Shown in pieces: positions 26,346-34,079 of a stretch of DNA of 64,000 nt (the stretch's first letter is position 1; every line of letters begins with the position of its first letter). Below the pieces are notes generated by a model that saw nothing but the letters and a program-made list of their open reading frames with translations, did not search any database and was not told the DNA's origin. Position numbers and translations under genes: made by a program. Origin of the DNA: JBHIYN01 sp041984235. Lineage in GTDB: Bacteria > Pseudomonadota > Gammaproteobacteria > Ga0077536. The stretch is taken from contig JBHIYN010000009.1 of assembly GCA_041984235.1 (NCBI GenBank), forward strand, positions 124,001 through 188,000. Direction: 5' to 3'.

Positions 26346-28232
26346 GTGTCGATCAGTCCGCGGATCAGGATCATCGCCCACGACCTGGTTGCGGTTGCCG
26401 TGGCCTGGATGCTGGCGTGGTGCGCACGCTTCAACTTCGGTCTGCCACCGCAGCCTTTCCTCGATTTCAGTCTCGGTGCGCTGCCTGTCGTGGTCATCGT
26501 GCAGGCGCTGATATCGTGGCAGTTCGGGCTCTACCGGGGGCTGTGGCGTTTCGCCAGTCTGCCCGACCTGTGGAACATTGTGCGCGCGGTCGGGCTCGGC
26601 GCGCTGCTCACCAGCCTCGCCCTGTTCCTGCTCAATCGGCTCGAGGGCATCCCGCGCTCGGTGCTGATCCTCTACCCGCTGTTCCTGCTCTTCCTGCTCG
26701 GCGGTCCGCGCCTGCTCTATCGCGTATGGAAGGACCACTCGCTGGCGCTGCGCACCGCGCCCGACGCCCGGCGCGTGATCGTGGTCGGCGGCGGCTCCGG
26801 TGGCGAGATGCTGCTCAGGGACATGCTGCGCGAGGGCAGCCATATCCCGGTCGGCATCGCTGACGACGATCCGCGCAAGCAGCGTTCGAACATCCACGGC
26901 GTGCCGGTGCTCGGCACCATCGAGAGCTTGCCGGACATCGTCGATCGGCGCGAAGTGGACATGCTCGTCATTGCCATACCCTCGGCGAGCGGTGCCGAGA
27001 TGCGGCGGGTCGTCGAGTTGTGCGAGCGTACCGGTAAACCGTTCAGAACCCTGCCGCAGCTGCACGACGTACTGTCCGGACGCGGCGGGATCGACTCACT
27101 GCGCGAAGTTTCGCTGGACGACCTGCTGGGACGGGACAAGGTCGAGCTGGACTGGGCGCCGGTGCAGCAGGCGATCGCGGGCAAGACGGTTCTGATCAGT
27201 GGTGGCGGCGGTTCCATCGGCAGTGAGCTGTGCCGCCAGGTCGCGGCCCTCGGTGTCGGACGGCTGGTCATCATCGACAACAGCGAGCACAACCTCTACA
27301 CGATCCAGCACGAGCTGACCGGGCGATACCCGCGGCTGGCGATCAGCTGCCTGCTGGTGGACGTGCAGGATCGCGCCGCGGTAGACAACGCGTTCAGGCG
27401 CTTTGCGCCGTCGCTGGTGTTCCACGCCGCGGCGTACAAGCACGTTCCGATGCTGGAGGATCAGCCGCGTGAGGCGGTGCGCGTCAACGTGCTCGGCACG
27501 CACGAGATGCTTGACGCGGCGGCCCGCCACGAGTGTTCGGGTTTCGTGCTCATCTCGACTGACAAGGCGGTACGTCCGAGCAGCGTCATGGGCGCGAGCA
27601 AGCGCCTCGCCGAGCTGGTGTGCGAAGCGCGTAATACAACTTCTCCGATGCGGGTGATCACCGTGCGTTTCGGTAACGTGCTGGGCTCGGCCGGCAGCGT
27701 CGTGCCGTTGTTCCGCGAGCAGATCCGGCGCGGCGGCCCGGTTACCGTGACCCATCCCGAGGCGAAGCGGTATTTCATGACCATCCCGGAGGCGTGCGCG
27801 CTGATCCTGCAGGCCGGCAGCGTCGGGCAGGGCGGAGAGATCTTTGTGCTCGACATGGGTGAGCCCGTAAACATCAGTTACCTCGCGGAGCAGCTGATCC
27901 GTCTCTCCGGCCGCGTCCCCGGCCGTGACGTGGAGATCGTCTATACTGGCCTGCGACCTGGCGAGAAGCTCAGCGAGGAATTGTTCCGCGACGACGAGGC
28001 GCTCGGATCGACTGCGCACGACAAGCTGCTGCTCGCCCAGCACACCCGCATTGACAGGGCCGAGATCGAGCGGGTTCTCGAGGCGCTGTCAGCCGCCGTG
28101 TCCGCGTTCGACAGCGATGAAGTTCGCCGCCTCCTGCTCGAGCTGGCACCGGAGTTTGACCGCCCGCGCACGTCCGGTACCGGAGCCGCCGAAGGCGACA
28201 ACATCGTTTCATTTCCCCGGAGCGTTTCATGA
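26346..28232 (+). CDS. wbpM: Membrane-bound nucleoside-diphosphate-sugar 4,6-dehydratase, WbpM/CapD type
   Basis: A protein of 628 residues from GTG 26346, with AAGGGA upstream. Residues 1-115 hold four hydrophobic helices, and 135-260 a CoA-binding-like Rossmann domain (VIVVGGGSGGEMLL). The catalytic SDR domain begins at about 280 with LISGGGGSIGSELCRQV and has FHAAAYKHVPMLEDQP, then STDKAVRPSSVMGASK (about 405), with methionine in place of the SDR tyrosine, FGNVLGSAGSVVPLF, and GLRPGEKLSEELF. Such proteins make UDP-4-keto-6-deoxy-GlcNAc for QuiNAc/FucNAc synthesis and are a hallmark of the end of Pseudomonas-type O-antigen loci. The base composition becomes visibly richer in GC from this gene on. 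Confidence 0.92.
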   Translation: MSISPRIRIIAHDLVAVAVAWMLAWCARFNFGLPPQPFLDFSLGALPVVVIVQALISWQFGLYRGLWRFASLPDLWNIVRAVGLGALLTSLALFLLNRLEGIPRSVLILYPLFLLFLLGGPRLLYRVWKDHSLALRTAPDARRVIVVGGGSGGEMLLRDMLREGSHIPVGIADDDPRKQRSNIHGVPVLGTIESLPDIVDRREVDMLVIAIPSASGAEMRRVVELCERTGKPFRTLPQLHDVLSGRGGIDSLREVSLDDLLGRDKVELDWAPVQQAIAGKTVLISGGGGSIGSELCRQVAALGVGRLVIIDNSEHNLYTIQHELTGRYPRLAISCLLVDVQDRAAVDNAFRRFAPSLVFHAAAYKHVPMLEDQPREAVRVNVLGTHEMLDAAARHECSGFVLISTDKAVRPSSVMGASKRLAELVCEARNTTSPMRVITVRFGNVLGSAGSVVPLFREQIRRGGPVTVTHPEAKRYFMTIPEACALILQAGSVGQGGEIFVLDMGEPVNISYLAEQLIRLSGRVPGRDVEIVYTGLRPGEKLSEELFRDDEALGSTAHDKLLLAQHTRIDRAEIERVLEALSAAVSAFDSDEVRRLLLELAPEFDRPRTSGTGAAEGDNIVSFPRSVS

Positions 28233-29104
28233 CAGTAAAGGTTCGCAAAGCCGTTTTCCCCGTAGCCGGCATGGGCACCCGCTTTCTGCCCGCGACCAAG
28301 GCCAATCCCAAGGAGATGCTGCCGATCGTCGACAAGCCGTTGATCCAGTATGCGGCGGAAGAAGCGGTCGAGGCCGGCATCGAAGAGCTGATCTTCGTCA
28401 CCGGGCGCGCCAAGCGTTCCATCCCCGACCACTTCGACAAGGCCTACGAGCTGGAGGCCGAGCTGGAGAAGAACCAGAAGCAGGACATGCTCGACCTGGT
28501 GCGCAACATCCTGCCGCCGCACGTGGCCTGCATCTACATTCGCCAGAGCGAGCCGCTGGGCCTGGGGCACGCGGTGCTGTGCGCGCGGCCGGCGGTCGGC
28601 AACGAGCCGTTCGCGGTGCTGCTGGCCGACGATCTCATCGACGGCGGCACGCACGGTTGTCTCAAGCAGATGGTGCAACAATACGAGCATTACAGCTCGG
28701 GCGTGATCGCGGTGCAGCCGGTCCCGCCGCAGGACACCAACAAGTACGGCATCGTCGAGGCCAAGACCATCGACGAGGGGGTGAGCAAGGTCCTCAGCAT
28801 CGTCGAGAAGCCGCAGCCGCAGGACGCGCCCAGCAACCTCGGGGTGGTCGGGCGTTACGTGCTGCCCGGCGAGATCATGAATATCCTGCAGACCACCCAG
28901 CGCGGCGCCGGCAACGAGATCCAGCTGACCGATGCCATCGCCACGCTGCTGGAGCGGCACCAGGTGCTGGCTTACGAGTTCGACGGCACCCGCTACGACT
29001 GCGGCTCCAAGCTCGGCTACCTGCAGGCGACCTTCGACTACGCCCTCAAGCACCCCGAGGTCGCCGACGACTTCACCGCCTGGGTCAACCAGCGGCTGGC
29101 CTGA
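28229..29104 (+). CDS. galU: UTP-glucose-1-phosphate uridylyltransferase
   Basis: A protein of 291 residues that overlaps the dehydratase gene by four bases (ATGA). The nucleotidyltransferase signature GMGTRFLPATKANPKEML is at residues 11-28, with PLIQYAAEEA, FAVLLADDLID and VEKPQPQDAPSNLGVVGRY following. The length is normal for bacterial GalU. It makes UDP-glucose from UTP and glucose-1-phosphate in the cytoplasm. In this locus UDP-glucose is also the substrate that the SQD1-like enzyme needs, so GalU may feed both hexose and sulfoquinovose supply. It is the last gene of the rightward glycan block. Confidence 0.95.
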   Translation: MTVKVRKAVFPVAGMGTRFLPATKANPKEMLPIVDKPLIQYAAEEAVEAGIEELIFVTGRAKRSIPDHFDKAYELEAELEKNQKQDMLDLVRNILPPHVACIYIRQSEPLGLGHAVLCARPAVGNEPFAVLLADDLIDGGTHGCLKQMVQQYEHYSSGVIAVQPVPPQDTNKYGIVEAKTIDEGVSKVLSIVEKPQPQDAPSNLGVVGRYVLPGEIMNILQTTQRGAGNEIQLTDAIATLLERHQVLAYEFDGTRYDCGSKLGYLQATFDYALKHPEVADDFTAWVNQRLA

Positions 29105-29123
29105 GCCCGGCCGCCACTCAGGC
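29099..29123. terminator. Inverted repeat between convergent genes
   Basis: GCCTGAG and CTCAGGC form a perfect 7-base stem with an 11-base loop. It carries the galU stop on one arm and the phoX stop on the other. There is no T-run, so a bidirectional terminator is possible but unproven. Confidence 0.35.
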
Positions 29124-30974
29124 GCCGATGACGCCGCCGTCGTCGCGCGTGATCGCGATCACCGCCGGGCGCGGCGGCAGGTCGTCGTCGAAATCCGGCC
29201 AGCGCGTGACGGGGTCGTCGTAACCACCGGCCAGCACACCGTCGACCCCCGGGTGCTGCACCGACAGGAACAGCGTGCGGCCGTCGGGGGTGAACTCCGG
29301 CCCGCAGACCTCGGCGCCCAGCGGCGCGCGGAAGAAGCGGCGGAACTCGGCTTCGCCGTCGGCATTCGCGGCGTACGCCCACAGACCGTCGGCGAAACCG
29401 GTGTCGCGCCAGGCGCGGCCCTGGTCGGTCGCAATCCACAGGCGGCCGTCAGGATCGAAGGCGCAGTTGTCGGGTGAGGCGAACCAGCCGCTGTCACCCG
29501 TGTGCCCGGCGTAGCGCGCGTTGTGCGCGGGGTTGTCCGGGTCGCCGGCGAGCACGAAATGCGACCAGCGAAAGCTGGCCGCGGCATGCTCCACGCGGTC
29601 GCCGGGTGCGCCCGGCGGCAGCAGGCGCAGCATGTGGCCGAAGACGTTGTGCGCGCGCGGATTGGCGGCGTCCAGGCGGTCGGCAGTGCGCGCACGGTTG
29701 TTGGTAAAGCTGGCGTAGACGATACCGTCGCGCGGGCTGGCTTCGACGTCCTCGGGGCGGTCGAGATGCGTGGCACCGACGAGATCGGCGGCGCGGCGGG
29801 CCTCGATCAGGACGTCGGCCTGGTCGGTGAAGCCGTTGTCCGGCGTCAGCGGACCGTGGCCGGCGAGCAGGGGGATCCATTCCAGGCGGCCATCGTCGTG
29901 AAAGCGCGCCACCGACAGCTCGCCATGGTCGAGGAGGTCGGCATTGGCGCTGCGATCCCGTGGGTCGAAGCGCCCGCTGCTGACGAAGCGGTAGAGGTAT
30001 TCGAACGGCTCGTCGTCGCCGCTGTAGATGACCACGCGGCCGTCCGGGTTCAGTACGCAGGTCGATGCCTCGTGCTTGAAGCGGCCGAGCGCCGTGCGCT
30101 TGACCGGCATAGCCTCCGGGTCGTAGGGATCGAGCTCCACCACCCAGCCGAAGCGGTTCGCCTCGCGCGGTTCGCGCGCGACATCGAAGCGCGGGTGGTG
30201 CCGGGCCCACCACGGGTAGGCATTGCGTTGCCCGACGCCGTAGCGCGCATGGTTGCGCGCTTCGCACTGATCACCGGTGACGCCGCCGAAGACGATGTGA
30301 AAGTTCTCCTCGGCGATGAGTACCGTGCCCCACGGCGTCTTGCCGCCACTGCACGCGTTGACGATGCCGCGCGCTTCGCCTGCTTCCGCATCGGCGCTGG
30401 TCCGCAGGCGCGCGTGGCCGGCGGCCGGACCGGCGATGCGCAGCGGGCTGTCGGCGTGGAGGCGGCGATTGTAGTGTCCGTCGATGCGCACCCAGGTGCG
30501 ACCGCGGCGCTCGATCTCGACTACGCTGTGACCGATCGCCGCCATGTCCACCGCGGTGCGCTCGCGGGTCATGGCGCGGCCGAGGTTGAGCCGGTTCAGC
30601 CCCGGCCACATGAAGGTCGGGTTGGTGTACTCGTGGTTGACGCAGAGCAGGCCATGGCCCGGGTCACCGCCGCCACGCGGCAGCGGGCAGAACGCGATGA
30701 AATCGTTGTTGTAGCCGAAGCGCCGACGTTGCGCGGCGGCGTCCAGTGCCTTCGGATCGAACGGCGCCTCGGTGCCGCTGACGACGTCACCCCAGCGCAG
30801 CAACACCTGGGCCTGGTAGCCTTGCGGCAGGTGGTGGTGGGGGTCGGCGCCGTGGGCGAGCGGGGCGAAGCCGAGCCGCGGCGCGTGCGCGCCGGCCGGC
30901 AGGGCGCGCGCGGGCAGGGCGCCGGCCGCGGCGGTGGCGCCCAGGTAGCGCATGAAATCGCGGCGGGTGGTCAC
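29118..30974 (-). CDS. phoX: PhoX-family alkaline phosphatase with a Tat signal
   Basis: A protein of 618 residues. A twin-arginine signal T-T-R-R-D-F-M-R-Y-L-G leads the chain, followed by a short alanine-rich hydrophobic stretch, so export as a folded protein is expected. The mature part has the DUF839/PhoX features: GYNNDFIAFCPL, LLCVNHEYTNPTFM, EIERRGRTWVRIDGHYNRR, CSGGKTPWGTVLIAEENF and a late FDPDGRLWIATDQG. PhoX enzymes are calcium- and iron-dependent phosphomonoesterases. Not every member has been shown to be a phosphatase. The gene is convergent with galU and stands alone. The 16-base tandem repeat lies upstream of its start. Confidence 0.85.
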   Translation of the reverse strand: MTTRRDFMRYLGATAAAGALPARALPAGAHAPRLGFAPLAHGADPHHHLPQGYQAQVLLRWGDVVSGTEAPFDPKALDAAAQRRRFGYNNDFIAFCPLPRGGGDPGHGLLCVNHEYTNPTFMWPGLNRLNLGRAMTRERTAVDMAAIGHSVVEIERRGRTWVRIDGHYNRRLHADSPLRIAGPAAGHARLRTSADAEAGEARGIVNACSGGKTPWGTVLIAEENFHIVFGGVTGDQCEARNHARYGVGQRNAYPWWARHHPRFDVAREPREANRFGWVVELDPYDPEAMPVKRTALGRFKHEASTCVLNPDGRVVIYSGDDEPFEYLYRFVSSGRFDPRDRSANADLLDHGELSVARFHDDGRLEWIPLLAGHGPLTPDNGFTDQADVLIEARRAADLVGATHLDRPEDVEASPRDGIVYASFTNNRARTADRLDAANPRAHNVFGHMLRLLPPGAPGDRVEHAAASFRWSHFVLAGDPDNPAHNARYAGHTGDSGWFASPDNCAFDPDGRLWIATDQGRAWRDTGFADGLWAYAANADGEAEFRRFFRAPLGAEVCGPEFTPDGRTLFLSVQHPGVDGVLAGGYDDPVTRWPDFDDDLPPRPAVIAITRDDGGVIGA

Positions 30975-31055
30975 GGGCGGCGGGGAACGTGGCTGGCGGC
31001 GGTACGCACTCCGCCGCAGTCTAGGCCGGCGCCGCAGGGTGGTCCAGCCGAGGGG

Positions 31056-31097
31056 GGCCAGCCGGGTGGGGGGCCAGCCGGGTGGGGGGCCAGCCGG
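31056..31097. repeat. 16-base tandem repeat, about 2.6 copies
   Basis: The unit GGCCAGCCGGGTGGGG occurs at 31056 and 31072, with a third partial copy from 31088. It lies between phoX and the small coiled-coil gene, in the probable phoX leader. Copy number could vary by slippage. Confidence 0.8.
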
Positions 31098-31123
31098 AGG
31101 GCCGGACCGGGAACGGTCGCGGC

Positions 31124-31366
31124 TCAGTCGAGGTCGTCGAGCAGCTCGCGCTTGCGTGCGAGCTCGGTTTGCAGGAAAGTCAGCGCCCGCATGGAATGCT
31201 CGTCCTCGGGCTCACCGGCCGCGGCGATGAGCTGTTCGAGTTCCTCGATCTCCTCCTCGATCTCCTCGCGCTGGTCGACCCCGCCCAGAATGGGGAAAAA
31301 TGACTCAAGCTGCTTGAGCTCGTCGACGAGATCCTTCCAGCCGTCGGATGTCGTGCCGGTTCGCAT
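31124..31366 (-). CDS. Small acidic coiled-coil protein of unknown function
   Basis: A protein of 80 residues. A strong Shine-Dalgarno GGAGGG (31374-31379) stands 7 bases before ATG 31366, and this is the main reason to accept so short a gene. The sequence is rich in Glu and Leu with a heptad-like run from about residue 30 to 55 (EEIEEEIEELEQLI) and a second helix (LTFLQTELARKRELLDDL). It has no signal peptide and no cysteine. I do not recognise the family. It is divergent from ppnN across an AT-rich interval holding a palindrome. A small adaptor or a homo-oligomeric structural protein are possibilities only. Confidence 0.6.
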   Translation of the reverse strand: MRTGTTSDGWKDLVDELKQLESFFPILGGVDQREEIEEEIEELEQLIAAAGEPEDEHSMRALTFLQTELARKRELLDDLD

Positions 31367-31373
31367 GGTCGTG

Positions 31374-31379
31374 CCCTCC
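31374..31379 (-). promoter_or_regulatory. Shine-Dalgarno site of the small coiled-coil gene
   Basis: GGAGGG on the minus strand, 7 bases before ATG 31366. It is the strongest evidence that this 80-codon frame is translated. Confidence 0.6.
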
Positions 31380-31421
31380 GATCGTTCGCCAAATAAGCGT
31401 ATTACACGTCCTATCTGATCT

Positions 31422-31440
31422 GTGATCTTATTTTGATCAC
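31422..31440. promoter_or_regulatory. Perfect palindrome in an AT-rich divergent interval, possible operator
   Basis: GTGATC, 7 bases, GATCAC. It lies between the small coiled-coil gene and ppnN in a stretch (31385-31500) much richer in A and T than its surroundings. The half-site spacing does not fit CRP or FNR. A TACTAT -10-like element follows at 31465-31470. Confidence 0.4.
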
Positions 31441-31513
31441 TTAATCCACTGATCCATGGACGAATACTATAGGATGATTACAAATAACTTCAACTTCTTT
31501 GCCTAACCCGAAT

Positions 31514-32929
31514 ATGGACGCACTCAACCTCACCCACCGGCCGACCGCCCGGCCCGGGCGCCGTAACGTGGTGCCGCACGCCCGCGTGGCGCCGGATACC
31601 ACCCTGGCGGTCCTGTCGCAGCGCGAGGTCAACGCCCTGTGCCAGCACATCTCGCCGGAGCTCGACGAGCTGTTTCGGCGCTGCGCACTGGCCGTGCTCA
31701 GCACCGGGGCGGAGATCGACGACGCCCGGGTGCTGTTCGAGCGCTACCACGATTTCGACATCGACGTGGTGCAGGAGGACCGCGGCCTGCGCCTGGAGCT
31801 GCGCAACGCGCCGGCGATGGCCTTCGTCGGGCAGGACATGGTGCGCGGCGTGCGCGAACACCTGTTCGCGGTGCTGCGCGACCTGGTCTACATCACCCGC
31901 GAGCTCGATTCCGGGCGCCACATCGACCTCGCTACCTCGGGCGGCCTGACCGACGTGGTGTTCCGCATTCTGCGCAACGCCGGGGTGCTGGATGCGCGCA
32001 TCGAGCGCGGCGTGGTGGTGTGCTGGGGCGGGCACGCCATCGGCCGCCCCGAGTACGACTACACCAAGGAGGTCGGCTACGCGCTCGGCCTGCGTGGCCT
32101 GGACGTGTGCACCGGCTGCGGACCGGGCGCGATGAAGGGCCCGATGAAGGGCGCGACCATCGCCCACGCCAAGCAGCGCATCAGCAACGGTCGCTATATC
32201 GGGATCAGCGAGCCGGGCATCATCGCCGCGGAGGCGCCGAACCCGATCGTCAACGAGCTGGTGGTGATGCCGGACATCGAGAAGCGGCTCGAAGCCTTCG
32301 TACGTATCGCCCACGGCATCGTCATCTTCCCCGGCGGTGTCGGTACCGCGGAGGAGCTGCTCTACCTGCTCGGCGTGCTGGCCCATCCGCGCAATGCCGA
32401 CCAGCCGCTGCCCGTGGTGCTCACCGGGCCGCCGGAGGCGCATGCGTATTTCGCCGCGCTGGACGAATTCATCCGGCTCACGCTGGGCCCCTCGGTGACC
32501 GGGCGCTACCGCCTGATGCTGGACGACCCCCACGGTCTCGCCGACTACATGGCCGGCAAGGTGGTGGAGACGCTCCGCTACCGCGATGACCACGACGATG
32601 CGGCGTACTTCAACTGGCGGCTCAACATCGAGCCCGACTTCCAGGCCCCGTTCGCGGCCACGCACGAGGCGATGTATGCACTCGACCTGTCGCGCGACGC
32701 ACCCGCTCACGAGCTCGCGATGAACCTGCGCCGGGCGTTCTCCGGCATCGTTGCCGGCAACGTGAAGGAGAGCGGTATCAACGCGGTCGAGGCCGGCGGA
32801 CCGTTCCGCATCCGCGGCGAGGCCGAGGTCATGCACGCGCTGGACGATCTGCTGCGGCGCTTCGTCGCCCAGGGGCGCATGCGCCTGCCGGGGCGCGAGT
32901 ACCAGCCGTGCTACGAGATCATCACCTGA
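31514..32929 (+). CDS. ppnN: Pyrimidine/purine-5'-nucleotide nucleosidase (LOG family, YgdH)
   Basis: A protein of 471 residues. ATG 31514 is preferred to TTG 31499; no clear Shine-Dalgarno is seen for either. The central LOG domain shows VVVCWGGHAIGRPEYDYTKE, then CGPGAMKGPMKGATIAHAKQ, and the signature FPGGVGTAEELLYLL (about residues 272-286), which binds the nucleotide and ribose phosphate. The N- and C-terminal domains and the length match PpnN of E. coli (about 454 residues), which is stimulated by (p)ppGpp. It cleaves nucleoside monophosphates to base and ribose-5-phosphate. The 3' end overlaps the convergent lipocalin-like gene by 8 bases. Confidence 0.92.
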   Translation: MDALNLTHRPTARPGRRNVVPHARVAPDTTLAVLSQREVNALCQHISPELDELFRRCALAVLSTGAEIDDARVLFERYHDFDIDVVQEDRGLRLELRNAPAMAFVGQDMVRGVREHLFAVLRDLVYITRELDSGRHIDLATSGGLTDVVFRILRNAGVLDARIERGVVVCWGGHAIGRPEYDYTKEVGYALGLRGLDVCTGCGPGAMKGPMKGATIAHAKQRISNGRYIGISEPGIIAAEAPNPIVNELVVMPDIEKRLEAFVRIAHGIVIFPGGVGTAEELLYLLGVLAHPRNADQPLPVVLTGPPEAHAYFAALDEFIRLTLGPSVTGRYRLMLDDPHGLADYMAGKVVETLRYRDDHDDAAYFNWRLNIEPDFQAPFAATHEAMYALDLSRDAPAHELAMNLRRAFSGIVAGNVKESGINAVEAGGPFRIRGEAEVMHALDDLLRRFVAQGRMRLPGREYQPCYEIIT

Positions 32930-34079
32930 GCGGCGCGGCGTAGCCGGTCAGTTCGAGGTAACCGCGTCCACCGAGACGCTGCCCGCCCCGCTGCCCGCTG
33001 ACCGCGACCGCGCCTTCCCAGTAACGGAAACGCCCGCGCCATTCCTGCGCGTCGAAGCGCGGTGCGACGCGCAGATCGAGGTCCAGGCGCGGCACGGCGA
33101 GGCGCCACTGCACGGGATAGCGTGTGCCGCCGTGCGGGCTGGTCCAGTAGCGCTCGGCCGTGAGCTCGACGTCGGCGGCGCCGAGCGTGGTGACCCGGCC
33201 GTCGGCGCCGACGTGGCTGCCCGCACTGTGACGATCGGTCGTACCACCGCTGCCGCGCAGCCGGTAGAACATCAGGCTGGAGCCGTCGTCGAGCTGCAGC
33301 CCGAACCAGTCCCAGCCTTCCTGCGTGCGATCGAGCGCGCTGGTGCTCCACTCGCGGTCCAGCCAGGCCCGGCCGCGTACCGCGTAACGTTCGTCGCCGA
33401 GCTGCACTTCGCCGCGCGCGCCGAGACGCGGCACGGAGTAGTAGTAGGACGCGTTGCCGGGCGCGCCGCTCTTGTGTGACAGGCCGCCGTCGCCGTGGGC
33501 GACGATGTCTGCACCGGCGTCTAGCTCGAGCGTGATGGCGATGCCCTGCTGGCGTGCGGACAGCTGCCAGCCGCCGTCGCGGTGGCGGATGCGCCAGTCG
33601 TCGATGCGGATCGCGATCGGATCGCTGTCGACGCCGGCGACGCCGGACGCGGCGCGCGCCACGCGTTCGAAGGCATGGAACTCGCGTGCCGCGACGTCAC
33701 TCAGCGCGAAGTGCCCCATCATGACCCGCGGCGTGCGCCAGGCCGAGGGCGACGCGGGCGCATCGGGCGCGAGCTCGAAACGGAACAGGGTCAGCTGGAA
33801 GCCGAACTCGCGGCCGCTCGCATCGTGCAGGTTGCCGGTGAAATACCACCACTCGGTGCGAAAGCCGGGGTGCGCCGCGTGGTCGCGCGGAAAGCGCAGC
33901 ACGCGCGGCGCCTGGGCGCGTTCGAAGCCGGCTGGTGCGACGGCGGCGAGCAGGGTCGTCACGGCATCGCCGCCGGCGGCTCCTGCCGCGGGCCGGCGCC
34001 GCGCGTCGCCGAGCAGCATCACGCTGACCACGGCCACCGCGAGCAGCAGCAGTGCGCCGCGTCGCCGGTGCTTACTCAT
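32922..34079 (-). CDS. AttH/CrtC-like lipocalin-fold exported protein
   Basis: A protein of 385 residues from ATG 34079; the open frame before it lies inside the permease gene. An N-terminal hydrophobic segment after a basic start (KHRRRGALLLLAVAVVSVML) indicates export or membrane anchoring. The mature part has the AttH/carotenoid-hydratase-like double lipocalin signature: FRTEWWYFTGNLHDASGREFGFQ, then MMGHFALSD, SYYYSVPRL, and WLDREWSTS...GWDWFGLQLDDGS. In the Att-type operons of other proteobacteria such a protein is encoded with an FtsX-like permease and an ATPase, as here. Its start overlaps the permease stop by 8 bases. The ligand is unknown; lipid or lipoprotein handling at the inner membrane/periplasm is a family-based guess. 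Confidence 0.8.
   Translation of the reverse strand: MSKHRRRGALLLLAVAVVSVMLLGDARRRPAAGAAGGDAVTTLLAAVAPAGFERAQAPRVLRFPRDHAAHPGFRTEWWYFTGNLHDASGREFGFQLTLFRFELAPDAPASPSAWRTPRVMMGHFALSDVAAREFHAFERVARAASGVAGVDSDPIAIRIDDWRIRHRDGGWQLSARQQGIAITLELDAGADIVAHGDGGLSHKSGAPGNASYYYSVPRLGARGEVQLGDERYAVRGRAWLDREWSTSALDRTQEGWDWFGLQLDDGSSLMFYRLRGSGGTTDRHSAGSHVGADGRVTTLGAADVELTAERYWTSPHGGTRYPVQWRLAVPRLDLDLRVAPRFDAQEWRGRFRYWEGAVAVSGQRGGQRLGGRGYLELTGYAAPLR

Noticed and set aside
29502..31418. A 638-codon rightward open frame opposite phoX
   Set aside because: It is a GC-rich antisense shadow. Its protein is made of Ala/Arg/Val runs with no family feature, while the minus strand has a Tat signal and PhoX motifs.
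31421..31445. CRP or FNR binding site at the palindrome
   Set aside because: The half-sites are separated by the wrong number of bases for TGTGA-N6-TCACA, and TTGAT-N4-ATCAA is not matched.
31490..32836. A 448-codon leftward open frame opposite ppnN
   Set aside because: It is rich in His, Arg, Val and Asp with no fold-like pattern; the ppnN motifs on the plus strand are unambiguous.
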